The notes: generated by a model not told the origin, from the letters alone. A stretch of 64,000 bases of DNA from CAVQXR01 sp963717955 (GCA_963717955.1 CAVQXR010000001.1:2294001-2358000), one strand, 5' to 3'. Counted from the stretch's first letter, positions 25,174 through 33,861 are shown. Numbers and translations: made by a program.

Positions 25174-26679
25174 TCAGCGGCGACGGCGAAGGCCCGGGCG
25201 CCCACCGGCCGAGCTCGTGTGGACCCCCGGAGGCAGTAGGCCTGGCCGCGACTCGCCCGGAGACCCGGCGACCGAGACCGCGGCGGCGAGGGCGAGGATG
25301 CCCCATGTCAATGCATCCTCGAAGAAGCCGCTGTAGAAGAGCGAGTGCACGAGGAGCAGGACGAAGCCGCCGATCAGCCCGAGCCCGAGCGCCGCGTCCC
25401 GGGCCAGCGCCCCCCGGAGCAGGCGCACCGCCCCGACGAGCAGCGCCACGTAGACGAGGATTCCGAGCACGCCGAGCTCGGCCGCCACGGTCAGCGGCGT
25501 CGTGTGGGAGGCGTTGCGGGCTGCCGTGCGCTTGCCGCTCTCCTCGCGGGCCGCCTGCGGCTGGCCCCCGACGCCGACGCCCACGAACGGGTGGGCGACG
25601 AAGACCCGCCAGGTGCTCGAGACGAGGCCCGACCGGCCGCTCGTGATCCGCTGCGCCGAATCCCCCCGCGCCGCCAGGCCGGCGGCGACGCCTCCGGCGA
25701 TCACGACCACGAGCGTCGCGGCGAGGAGCAGGCGGCGGTCGGCGCGGTCGGCCGCCAGGAGCCCGACCGCGAGCACGGCGGCCACGAGCGCGACCATGGT
25801 CGACTGGGAGTAGGAGAAGAAGAGCGCCGTCCAGAGGAACGCGATCAGCACCCCCGCGAGGAGCAGGCGCACGCGGGCGAGGTACACGGCCGCCACGAGC
25901 ACGACGATCGCGAGCCCGAGCTGGCGCCCGTAGATGCTCGGATCGGCGAACAGCGACGCCGTCCGGAGGTGCGACGTGTACGCATTCGCGACCTCGAGGT
26001 CGCGCGCGAAGTAGACGTCGCCCGTCCAGAGCTGCGAGAGCCCGATCGCGCCGAAGGCGCACCCGAGCGTGACGAGCGTCGTCGTCAACGCGCGGGAAAG
26101 CCAGCCGGCGAGCGGCGAGCGTGCCACGACGGCGGTCAGCGCCGCGAACGGGAAGAGGAAGAAGAGGAGCAGGATCGTCCCCGCCCGGACGTCGTCGCTC
26201 CACAGGAGCGAGACACCCGAGAGCGCGACGAACGCCGTCGCGGGCAGCGAGAGCGCCAGCGGGAGCGCGGGCGGCTCCTCACCCTGGAACAGACGAACGA
26301 GCAGTCCGATCACGGACGCCACGAGAACCGCGTACAGCGGCACGAGCAGGAACGCCTCCTGCGCGCCCAGCTCGACCGGGATGCGGAACGCGGCCACGAG
26401 GAGCAGCGCCACCGGGACCGCCGCCGGCACGCGGGAGAGGAGCAGACCACCGCCGAGGAGCGCCGCTGCCGCGACGACGATCAGGCCGATCCTGGCGCTC
26501 GAGCCGGCCAGCTGCTCGAGATCCGCGCTCGGGATCAGCGACCAGGCGAGCAGGGCCTCCGCCGCCGTGAGCAGCCCGAAGCCGAACGCGACCAGCGCCC
26601 TGGCGCGGGGTATCAGCACGAGCCCGGCGCCCGCCGCGCCGAGCAGGCAGCCGATCGTCGCCGGCGTGTCCGGGCTCAA
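25174..26679 (-). CDS. O-antigen ligase/polymerase-like membrane protein (Wzy/WaaL)
   Basis: A 501-residue protein with about 12 hydrophobic helices. The large periplasmic loop between later helices holds HPFVGVGVGGQPQAAREESG and NASHTTPLTVAAELGVLG, which resemble the Wzy_C/WaaL H-x-x-x-x-x-x-x-E signature. It would polymerise or ligate repeat units at the outer face of the membrane. It starts at 26679, overlapping the FlgD-like gene stop by four bases, so the two are co-translated. A Gly/Ser/Arg-rich tail of about 30 residues after the last helix is unusual but looks real. Confidence 0.85.
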   Translation of the reverse strand: MSPDTPATIGCLLGAAGAGLVLIPRARALVAFGFGLLTAAEALLAWSLIPSADLEQLAGSSARIGLIVVAAAALLGGGLLLSRVPAAVPVALLLVAAFRIPVELGAQEAFLLVPLYAVLVASVIGLLVRLFQGEEPPALPLALSLPATAFVALSGVSLLWSDDVRAGTILLLFFLFPFAALTAVVARSPLAGWLSRALTTTLVTLGCAFGAIGLSQLWTGDVYFARDLEVANAYTSHLRTASLFADPSIYGRQLGLAIVVLVAAVYLARVRLLLAGVLIAFLWTALFFSYSQSTMVALVAAVLAVGLLAADRADRRLLLAATLVVVIAGGVAAGLAARGDSAQRITSGRSGLVSSTWRVFVAHPFVGVGVGGQPQAAREESGKRTAARNASHTTPLTVAAELGVLGILVYVALLVGAVRLLRGALARDAALGLGLIGGFVLLLVHSLFYSGFFEDALTWGILALAAAVSVAGSPGESRPGLLPPGVHTSSAGGRPGLRRRR

Positions 26680-27680
26680 CCCGACCGCTCCGTAACCGTC
26701 ACCGACGCCCGGTCGCCGTGCCCGAGAGCCGCAACACGGAGGACGTAGTCGCCCGGCCCCGCGCCGCGCGGCAGGCGGACGGAGACCGTGCGGGCCGTCG
26801 CTCCGTCGTCCGAGGCCACCGTCCGGCCGGTGGATCCGTCGGCTGAGCGGGCGAGAGCCCAGGCGAAGGTCTCGACGTCGGTGTCGACCGCGAAGGTCAA
26901 CGTCCCACCGGCGGGTACGGCGTAGGAGGAGCTGTCGAGCTCGACGTAGCGGACGCGGAGCGGGAACGCCGCCCGGGCCTCGTTCCCGGCCAGATCCGTG
27001 AATACGAGCACGACCTCGTAGTCGCCCGGCGGCGCCGGAACCCGGCTGACCGCCTCGCCCTCACTCGCAGACGCCGGGAACGTGCCCAGCCACTGGAGCC
27101 GGTGCGGGTGCCTCCCGGCCTGGCGGCTCGACCGGATGACCACGGTCCCGTCGACCTCGAGCCGGCCGTGCCCTCGCTCGCTCGCGCGGTAGACGACGCG
27201 GAAGCGATCGGCGCGGCCGTCCCCGTTGGGCGAGATCACCTCGGGCCGGTACCGCAACACGCGAATCACCGGGGGCCGCGTGTCGAGGCGGACGTCCGTC
27301 GGAACGAGGATCGTGCGGCGCTCGCGGTCGAAGTGAAGCCGGAGGCGGTACCGGCCGTCCGGAGCGATTGCGCCCGCATCGTCGCGACCGTCCCAGACGA
27401 ACACCTCGACGCCGCTCGCCACCTGCCGGTTCCGGGCCAGCTGACGGACGTGTTCGCCGGCCGCATCCACGATCTCGGCGTCGATCGTGTCGGGTCGACG
27501 GAACGTCAGGGCGAGCCGGGCGCGGGCGGTGGGGCAGTCACAGACCGGCGAGAAGTCCCGCGTGAAGCGGGGCGCGGTGATCGGCGTGCGCTCGAGCTTC
27601 AACCGCTCCGTGACCACGAACGCCACCGACGTCGCGCCGATCAGCGCGAGCGCGAGAAGCGTCGGTGCGAGGCGGCCCAC
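26676..27680 (-). CDS. Membrane-anchored FlgD/Ig-like fold protein
   Basis: A 334-residue protein with one N-terminal transmembrane helix (LAPTLLALALIGATSVAFVV) and an exported C-terminal part. The first domain contains a FlgD-type VFVWDGRDDAGAIAPDGRYR motif and a later SPNGDGRADRFRVVYRAS segment, both typical of FlgD/FlgD_ig domains that cap beta-sandwiches. Function is not assigned; such proteins are common in cell-envelope clusters. The start is GTG 27680, 9 bases after a TAGAAT -10 box. Co-translation with the O-antigen ligase suggests a joint role at the cell surface. Confidence 0.75.
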   Translation of the reverse strand: MGRLAPTLLALALIGATSVAFVVTERLKLERTPITAPRFTRDFSPVCDCPTARARLALTFRRPDTIDAEIVDAAGEHVRQLARNRQVASGVEVFVWDGRDDAGAIAPDGRYRLRLHFDRERRTILVPTDVRLDTRPPVIRVLRYRPEVISPNGDGRADRFRVVYRASERGHGRLEVDGTVVIRSSRQAGRHPHRLQWLGTFPASASEGEAVSRVPAPPGDYEVVLVFTDLAGNEARAAFPLRVRYVELDSSSYAVPAGGTLTFAVDTDVETFAWALARSADGSTGRTVASDDGATARTVSVRLPRGAGPGDYVLRVAALGHGDRASVTVTERSG

Positions 27681-27689
27681 GGCCCGGCG

Positions 27690-27695
27690 ATTCTA
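27690..27695 (-). promoter_or_regulatory. Putative leaderless -10 box for the FlgD-like gene
   Basis: The minus strand reads TAGAAT, 9 bases before GTG 27680. The longer string GTAGAATCGCCG recurs before the aminotransferase at 42101. No feature was found in the rest of the roughly 190-base gap up to the sat stop. Confidence 0.5.
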
Positions 27696-27874
27696 CGCCG
27701 TGCTCCGATGCATCCGACCGGCGGGACCGGCCGGGCGGGACCGGTATGAACCCGCTGCACCCGAGGTCGCCGGGCTCGCGCTCGGGCTGTGGCGGGAAGG
27801 CGACCGCATCCTCGTCGGGCGGTCTGCCTGCGCCGCCTGGAGCGCGCACGCGAGCGCCCGGATGGTGTGGTCTC

Positions 27875-29002
27875 TCACCGCGAGCGATAGGCCTCGATCA
27901 GCACCTCGGCGACCTCGGGCCGCGTGAAGGCCTCTGGCGGAAGCTCGCCGTTGCCGAGCATCTCGCGCACCCTCGTGCCCGAGAGGAAGACATGGTCGTC
28001 GCCACCGTGAGGACACGTCTTCGCGGTCGCCATCTGCCCGCACTTCTTGCACCAGAACGAGTGCTCGAAGAACATCGGCTCGATGTCGAGCTCGTGCGCC
28101 GCGAAGTCGTCGAAGATGAGCTGCGCGTCGTACGTGCCGTAGTAGTTGCCGACGCCGGCGTGGTCTCGCCCGACGATGAAGTGGGAGCAGCCGTAGTTCT
28201 TGCGGCAGATCGCGTGCCAGATCGCCTCGCGCGGGCCCGCGTAGCGCATTGCCGCCGGGAACGCGGAGACGACGACACGGTCGCCCGGGTAGTACCCGGA
28301 GACCAGCACGTCGTAGGCCTCGACCCGCACGGTGGCAGGGACGTCGTCGGACTTCGTCTCGCCGACCAGCGGATGGATCAGCAGGCCGTCGACCGTCTCG
28401 AGGGCGCACTTCGTGATGAACTCGTGTGCGCGGTGGATCGGGTTTCGCGTCTGGAAGCCGACGACGCGGCGCCAGCCGCGCTCGGCGAACAGCGCGCGTG
28501 TCTCGCGAGGATCGCGGTGGAGCTGCGGGAAGGACGGCGCCTGCCGCTCGAACACCGTCACCGTGCCGGCGAGGTAGAGGGGGTGCTGCGCGTAGAGCCG
28601 TGCGACACCCGGATGCTCGGCGTCCGTGGTGCGGAAGCACCGCTCGGCCTCGAGCTCGCGGTCGTACGGAAACACCTCCGTCACGTCGAGGACGGCGAGG
28701 AGCGTGCCGCCCTCGTCGGCCAGCGTCACCCGATCGCCCTTCGGAGCCTCGGACACGGCCAGGCAGACCGGAAGCGCCCACGGTAGACCGGAGGCCAGCC
28801 GCATCTCCCCGACCACCCGGTCGTAGTCGCCACGGCCCATGAACCCGGTGAGCGGCGAGAGGGCGCCGCTTGCAAGCATGTCCAGATCCGAGACCTCGCG
28901 GGAGGTGAGGGTCAGCCTCTCGAGCGAGTCGACGCCGCCGGGCCTCGGCCCCGTGCGTTCGACGAGCGCGCCGCCGTGGGGCGCGATCAGGTGGTCGCTC
29001 AT
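27875..29002 (-). CDS. sat: Sulfate adenylyltransferase, single-chain (archaeal/bacterial ATP sulfurylase)
   Basis: A 375-residue ATP sulfurylase that makes APS from ATP and sulfate. The catalytic motif VVGFQTRNPIHRAHEFITK (QxRN and HxxH) is intact, and a second block HFIVGRDHAGVGNYYGTYDA follows. The C-terminal FWCKKCGQMATAKTCPHG is a Cys/His cluster seen in thermostable single-chain forms that bind zinc. It lacks an APS-kinase domain; that enzyme is encoded next door. The start is ATG 29002, overlapping the cysC stop as ATGA. It is the last gene of the sulfur operon and supplies both CysC (PAPS) and CysH (sulfite). Confidence 0.93.
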   Translation of the reverse strand: MSDHLIAPHGGALVERTGPRPGGVDSLERLTLTSREVSDLDMLASGALSPLTGFMGRGDYDRVVGEMRLASGLPWALPVCLAVSEAPKGDRVTLADEGGTLLAVLDVTEVFPYDRELEAERCFRTTDAEHPGVARLYAQHPLYLAGTVTVFERQAPSFPQLHRDPRETRALFAERGWRRVVGFQTRNPIHRAHEFITKCALETVDGLLIHPLVGETKSDDVPATVRVEAYDVLVSGYYPGDRVVVSAFPAAMRYAGPREAIWHAICRKNYGCSHFIVGRDHAGVGNYYGTYDAQLIFDDFAAHELDIEPMFFEHSFWCKKCGQMATAKTCPHGGDDHVFLSGTRVREMLGNGELPPEAFTRPEVAEVLIEAYRSR

Positions 29003-29598
29003 GCGCTCACCCGGGCAGCCACGAGGCCGAGCTCCTCGAGCCTCGCGACCACGATCGCAGCCGACTCCGCCGGCTCGTGCTGCTCCGTGTCGATCACGAT
29101 CTCCGCGGCCTCCGGTGCCTCGTAGGGGTCGTCGACCCCGGTGAAGCCCTTGATCTCGCCGGCGAATGCCTTCGCGTACAGCCCCTTCACGTCGCGGCGC
29201 GCGCACTCGTCCACCGAGGCGTGCACGAAGACCTCGACGAACGGGCCGAACTGCTCGACCATCTCTCGCGCGGCATCCCGTGTCTCCCGGTACGGGGAGA
29301 TCGCCGCGGCGATGACCGCCGCCCCGTGACGCGTCAGCCGCGACGCGACCCAGCCGATACGCAGGATGTTCGTGTCCCGGTCCTCCTTCGAGAAGCCGAG
29401 CCCCTTCGACAGGTGCGTTCGGACGACGTCGCCGTCGAGGTACTCGACGATCTTGCCGCGTTCCTCGAGTGCGGGGCCGACGAGGTGGGAGATCGTCGTC
29501 TTGCCGGCGCCCGAGAGACCCGTGAACCAGAGGGTGAAGCCACCGCCGGCCACCTTGTCCGACTCGGGGTGGTCGACGGGATGGATGTTGTCGCTCAT
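28999..29598 (-). CDS. cysC: Adenylylsulfate (APS) kinase
   Basis: A 199-residue APS kinase making PAPS. Walker A is LWFTGLSGAGKTTISHLV, the substrate/lid segments are LDGDVVRTHLSKGLGFSKED and AAISPYRETRDAAREMV, and DVKGLYAKAFAGEIKGFTGV is the characteristic KGLYxKAxxGxIxxFTG motif. The start is ATG 29598 with an AAAGGA ribosome site. The gene overlaps sat. PAPS would feed the five sulfotransferases encoded in this window. CysC is not required if the CysH here uses APS, so its presence points to sulfation rather than only assimilation. Confidence 0.93.
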   Translation of the reverse strand: MSDNIHPVDHPESDKVAGGGFTLWFTGLSGAGKTTISHLVGPALEERGKIVEYLDGDVVRTHLSKGLGFSKEDRDTNILRIGWVASRLTRHGAAVIAAAISPYRETRDAAREMVEQFGPFVEVFVHASVDECARRDVKGLYAKAFAGEIKGFTGVDDPYEAPEAAEIVIDTEQHEPAESAAIVVARLEELGLVAARVSA

Positions 29599-29660
29599 TC
29601 GATCCTTTCCGTTGGTGGTGCCGGGGCGCCCGTGCGGCCCGTTCATGTTCAGGGACTCGC

Positions 29661-30383
29661 TCAGTCCCGGGCCGTCGGAGGCTCGCAGTTGTCGAGATGG
29701 ATCCCGCACTCGAGCTTGTCCGATCCCGCCCAGCGCCCGGCCCGCTCCTCCTCGTCGGCGCGGGTCGGCCGCGTGCAGGGGATGCAGCCGATCGAACGGT
29801 ACCCGGTGTCGTGGAGCGGGTTGTAGGGGATGTCGTTCTCGACGATGTACCGCCAGACCGCTCTGTCGTCCCAGTCGGCCAGCGGATGGATCTTGAACAC
29901 CCCGTAGCGCTCCGACCAGACGACCTTCGGCGTCCCCGCGCGGCTCGGCGACTGGTCCCGGCGGATGCCCGAGATCCAGGCCCCGTACCGCTCGAGCGCG
30001 TCGATCAAGGGCTGCACCTTGCGAATGTGGCAGCAACGGTCGGGATCGGCCTCCCAGAGGTTCGGCCCCTCCCGGGTGTGCTGCTCCGCGACCGTGATCA
30101 CGTCGGGCCGGATCAGCTCGAGCCCGTAGCGCTCGACGAGTCGCTCGCGAGTCTCGTAGCTCTCACGGAAGAACAGGTGGGTGTCGAGCTCCACGATGTC
30201 GATGTCGAGCCCGAGCCCCGAGACCATGTGCACGAGCACGGAGGACTGCTTCTGCCAGGAGCACGTGAGGCAGAGCCGGTCGCCGAACTCACGGGCGGCC
30301 CAGCGGATCAGCTCCTCGCCCGGGAGCGCCTCGAGCTCCTGTGCGGCCCGCGAGAGCTCAAGCGCCTGCGGGCTCGCCCTCAC
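29661..30383 (-). CDS. cysH: APS reductase (phosphoadenylyl/adenylyl-sulfate reductase)
   Basis: A 240-residue thioredoxin-dependent reductase giving sulfite. The PP-loop region FGDRLCLTCSWQKQSS is at the N-terminus. The double-cysteine RCCHIRKVQPL and the CIPCTRP pair are the four ligands of the [4Fe-4S] cluster that marks APS rather than PAPS reductases. The catalytic ECGIH motif lies near the C-terminus. The start is GTG 30383, giving a 26-base overlap with comA. No sulfite reductase is present in the window, so sulfite may be used by ComA directly. That is inference from gene content. Confidence 0.9.
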   Translation of the reverse strand: MRASPQALELSRAAQELEALPGEELIRWAAREFGDRLCLTCSWQKQSSVLVHMVSGLGLDIDIVELDTHLFFRESYETRERLVERYGLELIRPDVITVAEQHTREGPNLWEADPDRCCHIRKVQPLIDALERYGAWISGIRRDQSPSRAGTPKVVWSERYGVFKIHPLADWDDRAVWRYIVENDIPYNPLHDTGYRSIGCIPCTRPTRADEEERAGRWAGSDKLECGIHLDNCEPPTARD

Positions 30384-31146
30384 GGAGAAGCACCTCCTTC
30401 AGGGTGTCGGCCCTGAGCCCGAGCCGCAGCGTCTCGAGCGGGATGACCTCTTCCGGCGGGATGTTGCCGAGGTTCACCTCGGGGCCGAAGTGCTTGACGA
30501 ACCACGCCTGGGCCGACTTCGTGGGCGCTTCGAAGATCACGTCGCTCACGTCGATCGAGTGAGCGATCTCGTCGATCAGGCCGGTCCGCATCTCGCCGGT
30601 CGGGCGGTAGATGCCGGCGGTGCCGGTCTCTCGACCCTCGGTGATCACCTTCCAGGCGCCCGCGTCGAGCTCCTCGCGAATCCACTCGACCCACTGATAC
30701 GGCGGGAAGACGACCTCGGCGTCCTTCGAGCCGACCTCGGAGAGGACGACGAAGTCGTTCGACAGCTCGGCGATCAGCTCGAGCTTGCGCTCGTGGGGGA
30801 GGTTGATCGTGCCGTCGGAGATCTCGACGTGCGAGATGCGGTTCTGGGCCAGCCACGAGCGGTACTCGCCGAGCCGGCCGCGGGCGACGGCCGCTTCGAA
30901 CAGCGTCCCGCCGCAGACGACCGGCGTCTCGAGGGAGCGGTAGAGGGCGATCTTCTTCTCCAGGTTGTTCGTGACGTACGAGGTCCCCCAGCCGAGCTTC
31001 ACGATGTCGACGAACTCCCCGGCCGTGTCGAAGAGGCCCTCGATGTCGCGAAGGTTCAGCCCCTTGTCCATGACGTGGGTGAGCCCCTGGGCTCGCGGCT
31101 TCGGCGACCGGGCCGTCACGCCGAGAAAACCGTCAAAGGCGTGCAT
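30358..31146 (-). CDS. comA: Phosphosulfolactate synthase
   Basis: A 262-residue ComA-family enzyme, a TIM-barrel that condenses sulfite with phosphoenolpyruvate to (2R)-phospho-3-sulfolactate. The segments GLTHVMDKGLNLRDIEGLFD, VKLGWGTSYVTNN, VCGGTLFEAAVARGRL, ISDGTINLP and WKVITEGRETGTAGIYR are hallmark regions. The family is known from coenzyme M synthesis in methanogens and from bacterial sulfonate genes. It overlaps the fumarase beta gene (14 bases) and cysH (26 bases), placing sulfite production and use in one transcript. ComB, ComC and other later coenzyme M genes are not seen, so the final product is unknown. Confidence 0.9.
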   Translation of the reverse strand: MHAFDGFLGVTARSPKPRAQGLTHVMDKGLNLRDIEGLFDTAGEFVDIVKLGWGTSYVTNNLEKKIALYRSLETPVVCGGTLFEAAVARGRLGEYRSWLAQNRISHVEISDGTINLPHERKLELIAELSNDFVVLSEVGSKDAEVVFPPYQWVEWIREELDAGAWKVITEGRETGTAGIYRPTGEMRTGLIDEIAHSIDVSDVIFEAPTKSAQAWFVKHFGPEVNLGNIPPEEVIPLETLRLGLRADTLKEVLLREGEPAGA

Positions 31147-31717
31147 AGATCTCCTCCAGTCGCTTCTTCGCCGCTTCCTGAACGTCGTGGTAGATCGAGG
31201 CCCCGTGTGAGTCGATGGCGACCGTGAGCGGGCCGAAGTCGCGTACCCTGAACTTCCACAGGCACTCGGGCATCAGGTCCTCCCACTCGACCTCCTCGAT
31301 CTCCTCGATCTGGGTCGTCTCGAGAGCCGCCGCCCCGCCGACGATCGCGAGGTAGACCATGCCGAGCCGGTGCATCGGCTCGATCGCCTCGTCGGGCAGG
31401 CCGCCCTTGCCGCAGATCGCCCGGACGCCGTAGTCGCGACCGAGCCCCTCCGTGAAGCGCACCATCCGCGCGCTCGTCGTCGTGCCGATGCAGAGCTTCT
31501 CGTAGCGGCCGCCACCGAGGGGACGGACGTTCGGAGCGGTGTGGAGCAGCAGCGCACCCGAGAGGTTCATCTGCGGACGCCGCCCTTCGTCGAACATCCG
31601 GATCTGCGTCCGGTCGCGGATCCCGATCACGTGACCGTCGACGACGATCGAGTCCCCCGCACGCAGGTCGCGGATGTGCTCCTCGTCGGTCGGAAAGGTG
31701 AGGCGATGCTCTGCCAC
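31133..31717 (-). CDS. Class I fumarase / tartrate dehydratase beta-type subunit
   Basis: A 194-residue protein of the fumarase C-terminal (FumB/TtdB-like) family. It opens with LTFPTDEEHIRDLRAGDSIV and carries IGTTTSARMVRFTEGL and ICGKGGLPDEA, matching the TGPTTSxRM and GKGG active-site loops. It pairs with the alpha subunit encoded directly upstream (one base apart) to form a heteromeric iron-sulfur hydro-lyase. Typical substrates are fumarate/malate or tartrate. In this operon a sulfonate analogue such as sulfoacrylate or sulfolactate is possible, but that is inference. Confidence 0.88.
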   Translation of the reverse strand: MAEHRLTFPTDEEHIRDLRAGDSIVVDGHVIGIRDRTQIRMFDEGRRPQMNLSGALLLHTAPNVRPLGGGRYEKLCIGTTTSARMVRFTEGLGRDYGVRAICGKGGLPDEAIEPMHRLGMVYLAIVGGAAALETTQIEEIEEVEWEDLMPECLWKFRVRDFGPLTVAIDSHGASIYHDVQEAAKKRLEEIYARL

Positions 31718-31718
31718 G

Positions 31719-32618
31719 TCAGGCCTCCCGGTCGAAGTCGACGGTGCCGTCCGGGCCGATGTGGGCCGTCGCCCGGCGGGCGGCCCAGCACTGGTAGTTG
31801 ACGGCGACCGGGTTCAGCGTCATGTGCGTGTCCGCGTGCTCGACGTGCACGTGCAGGACGGTCACGTCGCCGCCGAGGCCCATGGGGCCGATCCCCGTCT
31901 CGTTCAGCAGCTCGCAGAGCTCGTCTTCGAGCTTCGCGACCTCCGGGTCGGCGTTGTGCGTCGCGACCGGGCGGGCGATCGCCTCCTTCGCGAGGTGCAT
32001 CGCGTAGTCGGCCGAACCGCCGATCCCGACGCCGACGATGCCGGGCGGGCACGGCTTGCCCCCCGCACCGACGATCGACTCGAGCACGAACTTCTTCACG
32101 CCCCTGACGCCGTCGGCGGGGGTGCACATCTTCAGGAAGCTCATGTTCTCCGAGCCCGAGCCCTTCGGGACGCACTTCAGATCGAGGCCGTCCCAGTCCG
32201 GCACGAAGTCCCAGTGGAGGATGGGGACGCGGTGGCCCACGTTCTGCCCGGTCGGCTGGCGGGTCAGCGTGTGCACCGTGTTGGAGCGGAGCGGGTGCTC
32301 GATGGTCGCGCGCTCCGTCCCGGCGCGCAGGGCCTCCGAGATGCGGGCGGGATGCAGCGGGAAGCGCTCTCCGACGCGGCAGTAGTAGACGGGAATCCCC
32401 GTGTCCTGGCAGACGAGGTTCTTCTCGGTGTCGGCGACCTCGACGTTGCGCAGGATCGTGTCGAGCACGCGTTGTCCGGGCGTCGAGGTCTCGCGCTCGC
32501 GCGCCGCCGCGAGCGCATCACGCAGGTCCTGCGGGATGTCCTTCAGCGCCCACACGTAGAGATGCGCGGCGGCGTCCTCGAGGACGCGCCGGAGGTCCGT
32601 CGTCACGGCCACGGTCAT
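31719..32618 (-). CDS. Class I fumarase / tartrate dehydratase alpha-type subunit
   Basis: A 299-residue iron-sulfur hydro-lyase subunit. The three cluster cysteines lie in NLVCQDTGIPVYY, FLKMCTPADG and GGKPCPPGIVGVGIGG. KCVPKGSGSENMSFL is the family substrate loop, and IGPMGLGGDVTVLHVHVEHA is also conserved. The length is that of TtdA-like split enzymes rather than full-length FumA, consistent with a separate beta subunit. The start is ATG 32618, overlapping the flavoprotein stop as ATGA. The reaction type (reversible water addition to an unsaturated dicarboxylate-like acid) is secure; the true substrate is not. Confidence 0.88.
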   Translation of the reverse strand: MTVAVTTDLRRVLEDAAAHLYVWALKDIPQDLRDALAAARERETSTPGQRVLDTILRNVEVADTEKNLVCQDTGIPVYYCRVGERFPLHPARISEALRAGTERATIEHPLRSNTVHTLTRQPTGQNVGHRVPILHWDFVPDWDGLDLKCVPKGSGSENMSFLKMCTPADGVRGVKKFVLESIVGAGGKPCPPGIVGVGIGGSADYAMHLAKEAIARPVATHNADPEVAKLEDELCELLNETGIGPMGLGGDVTVLHVHVEHADTHMTLNPVAVNYQCWAARRATAHIGPDGTVDFDREA

Positions 32619-33829
32619 GACCTCGCTTTCTCCGCGGCGGCCCGGCCGGCGCGGCGTCCGAAGACGATGCACTCGAGGAGGCTGTTGCCCATCATCCGGT
32701 TGCGCCCGTGCGTCCCGCCCGCGATCTCGCCGCAGGCGAAGAGGCCCTCGGCGGTCGTCTCCCCGTGCTCGTCGATGACGAGCCCGCCGTTCTGGTAGTG
32801 GAGCACCGGGTAGGTGAGGATCGGCTCGGACAGCGGGTCGACCCCGGCGCCGCGGTAGCGCCGCAGCATGTACGGCAGCGAGATCTCGGCATCGGTCTGC
32901 GGAATCAGCGTCGTGTCGAGCCAGACCGCGGGCCGCCCGTCCGGCGTACGGGTCCCGCGGCCCTCGGCGACCTCACGGAAGATCGCCTCCGAGACGACGT
33001 CCCGCGGCCCGAGCTCGTCCACGAATCGCTCGCCCCGGGCGTTCAGCAGCAACGCACCGTAGGCGCGCGTCGTCTCGGGGATCGAGTAGCCCCGGAGGCC
33101 CGGCGGCCACGTGGCGCCGTTCGGGTGGTACTGGAGCGCATCGAGGTCACGTGAGCGCGCGCCGAGCTCGACCGCGATCGTGGTCGTCTCGCCGGTCGCG
33201 CCCGGGTGGTTCGTGGACAGCTCGCCGCGCTCCTCCGCCTCCCGGTAGCACCTCCCGCCCGCGGCGAGCACGACCGCCCCGGCCGAGACCTCGACGGTCG
33301 TCCCGTCCCTGCCGGCGCAGGTGGCGACGAGCCCGTTCTCCCCGCGTCGCAGCGAGACGAGCGGGCTGCCGGGCAGGGTTGCGATCGTCGATGCCTCCAC
33401 GGCGTCCCGCAACGCTCGCGTGATCGCCTGCCCGGTGCGATCTCCGACCTGGAGCAGGCGGCGCCGGCTCGCTCCGCCGCAGCGGGCGAGCCGGTAGGAG
33501 CCGTTGTCGCGCGTGAACCGGACGCCGTGCTCCTCGAGCCAGGCGATCGCCGACGTCGCCTCGGAGGTCAGCACCTCGACGAGCCGGCGGTCGGCCGTCT
33601 CGTGCGAGCTGCTCCACACATCCTGCGCGTGCAGCTGCGGCGAGTCGTCGGGCCCGACCGCCGCCTGGATGCCTCCCTGAGCCTTCGCCGAGTTACACGA
33701 CTGGAGAGCGCCCTTCGTCGCGAGCGCGACGCGGGCTCCGGCCCTCTGCGCGGACAGCGCCGTCGCAAGCCCTGCGGCCCCGCTCCCGATCACGAGCACG
33801 TCCACGGTTCGGTCCGACGGCACGACCAC
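32615..33829 (-). CDS. FAD-dependent fumarate reductase/succinate dehydrogenase-like flavoprotein
   Basis: A 404-residue protein with an FAD Rossmann loop (VLVIGSGAAGLATALSAQRA), the histidine region LQYHPNGATWPP, and Arg segments VDELGPRDVVSEAI and THGRNRMMGNSLLECIVFGR. These align with the catalytic His and Arg positions of the NadB/FrdA family, and the FAD and capping domains are whole. It lacks the helical C-terminal domain of SdhA and NadB (usual length 530-600). The glutamate that gives L-aspartate oxidase its amino-acid specificity (REGGHS) reads RCGGAS here, so NadB activity is unlikely. An alternative start, GTG 33823, lies 8 bases after a TACGAT box. It should oxidise or reduce a fumarate-like acid. 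Confidence 0.85.
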   Translation of the reverse strand: MVVPSDRTVDVLVIGSGAAGLATALSAQRAGARVALATKGALQSCNSAKAQGGIQAAVGPDDSPQLHAQDVWSSSHETADRRLVEVLTSEATSAIAWLEEHGVRFTRDNGSYRLARCGGASRRRLLQVGDRTGQAITRALRDAVEASTIATLPGSPLVSLRRGENGLVATCAGRDGTTVEVSAGAVVLAAGGRCYREAEERGELSTNHPGATGETTTIAVELGARSRDLDALQYHPNGATWPPGLRGYSIPETTRAYGALLLNARGERFVDELGPRDVVSEAIFREVAEGRGTRTPDGRPAVWLDTTLIPQTDAEISLPYMLRRYRGAGVDPLSEPILTYPVLHYQNGGLVIDEHGETTAEGLFACGEIAGGTHGRNRMMGNSLLECIVFGRRAGRAAAEKARS

Positions 33830-33832
33830 TCA

Positions 33833-33838
33833 TCGTAC
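33833..33838 (-). promoter_or_regulatory. Possible -10 box in the regulator-flavoprotein gap
   Basis: The minus strand reads TACGAT with 8 bases to GTG 33823. The 32-base gap before it is AT-rich for this genome and repeats the ATAAGC motif found at the LysR start. It may give the flavoprotein operon its own promoter. Confidence 0.35.
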
Positions 33839-33861
33839 CAGACCTATGCTTATTTCTTACA

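Noticed and set aside
27681..27874. Possible gene in the 190-base gap after sat
   Set aside because: Open frames there run antisense or into sat and the FlgD-like gene with no domain or start signal; only the TAGAAT promoter box is supported.
32615..33829. L-aspartate oxidase (NadB) call for the flavoprotein
   Set aside because: The substrate-amino glutamate is replaced by cysteine, the C-terminal domain is missing, and no nadA or nadC is adjacent.
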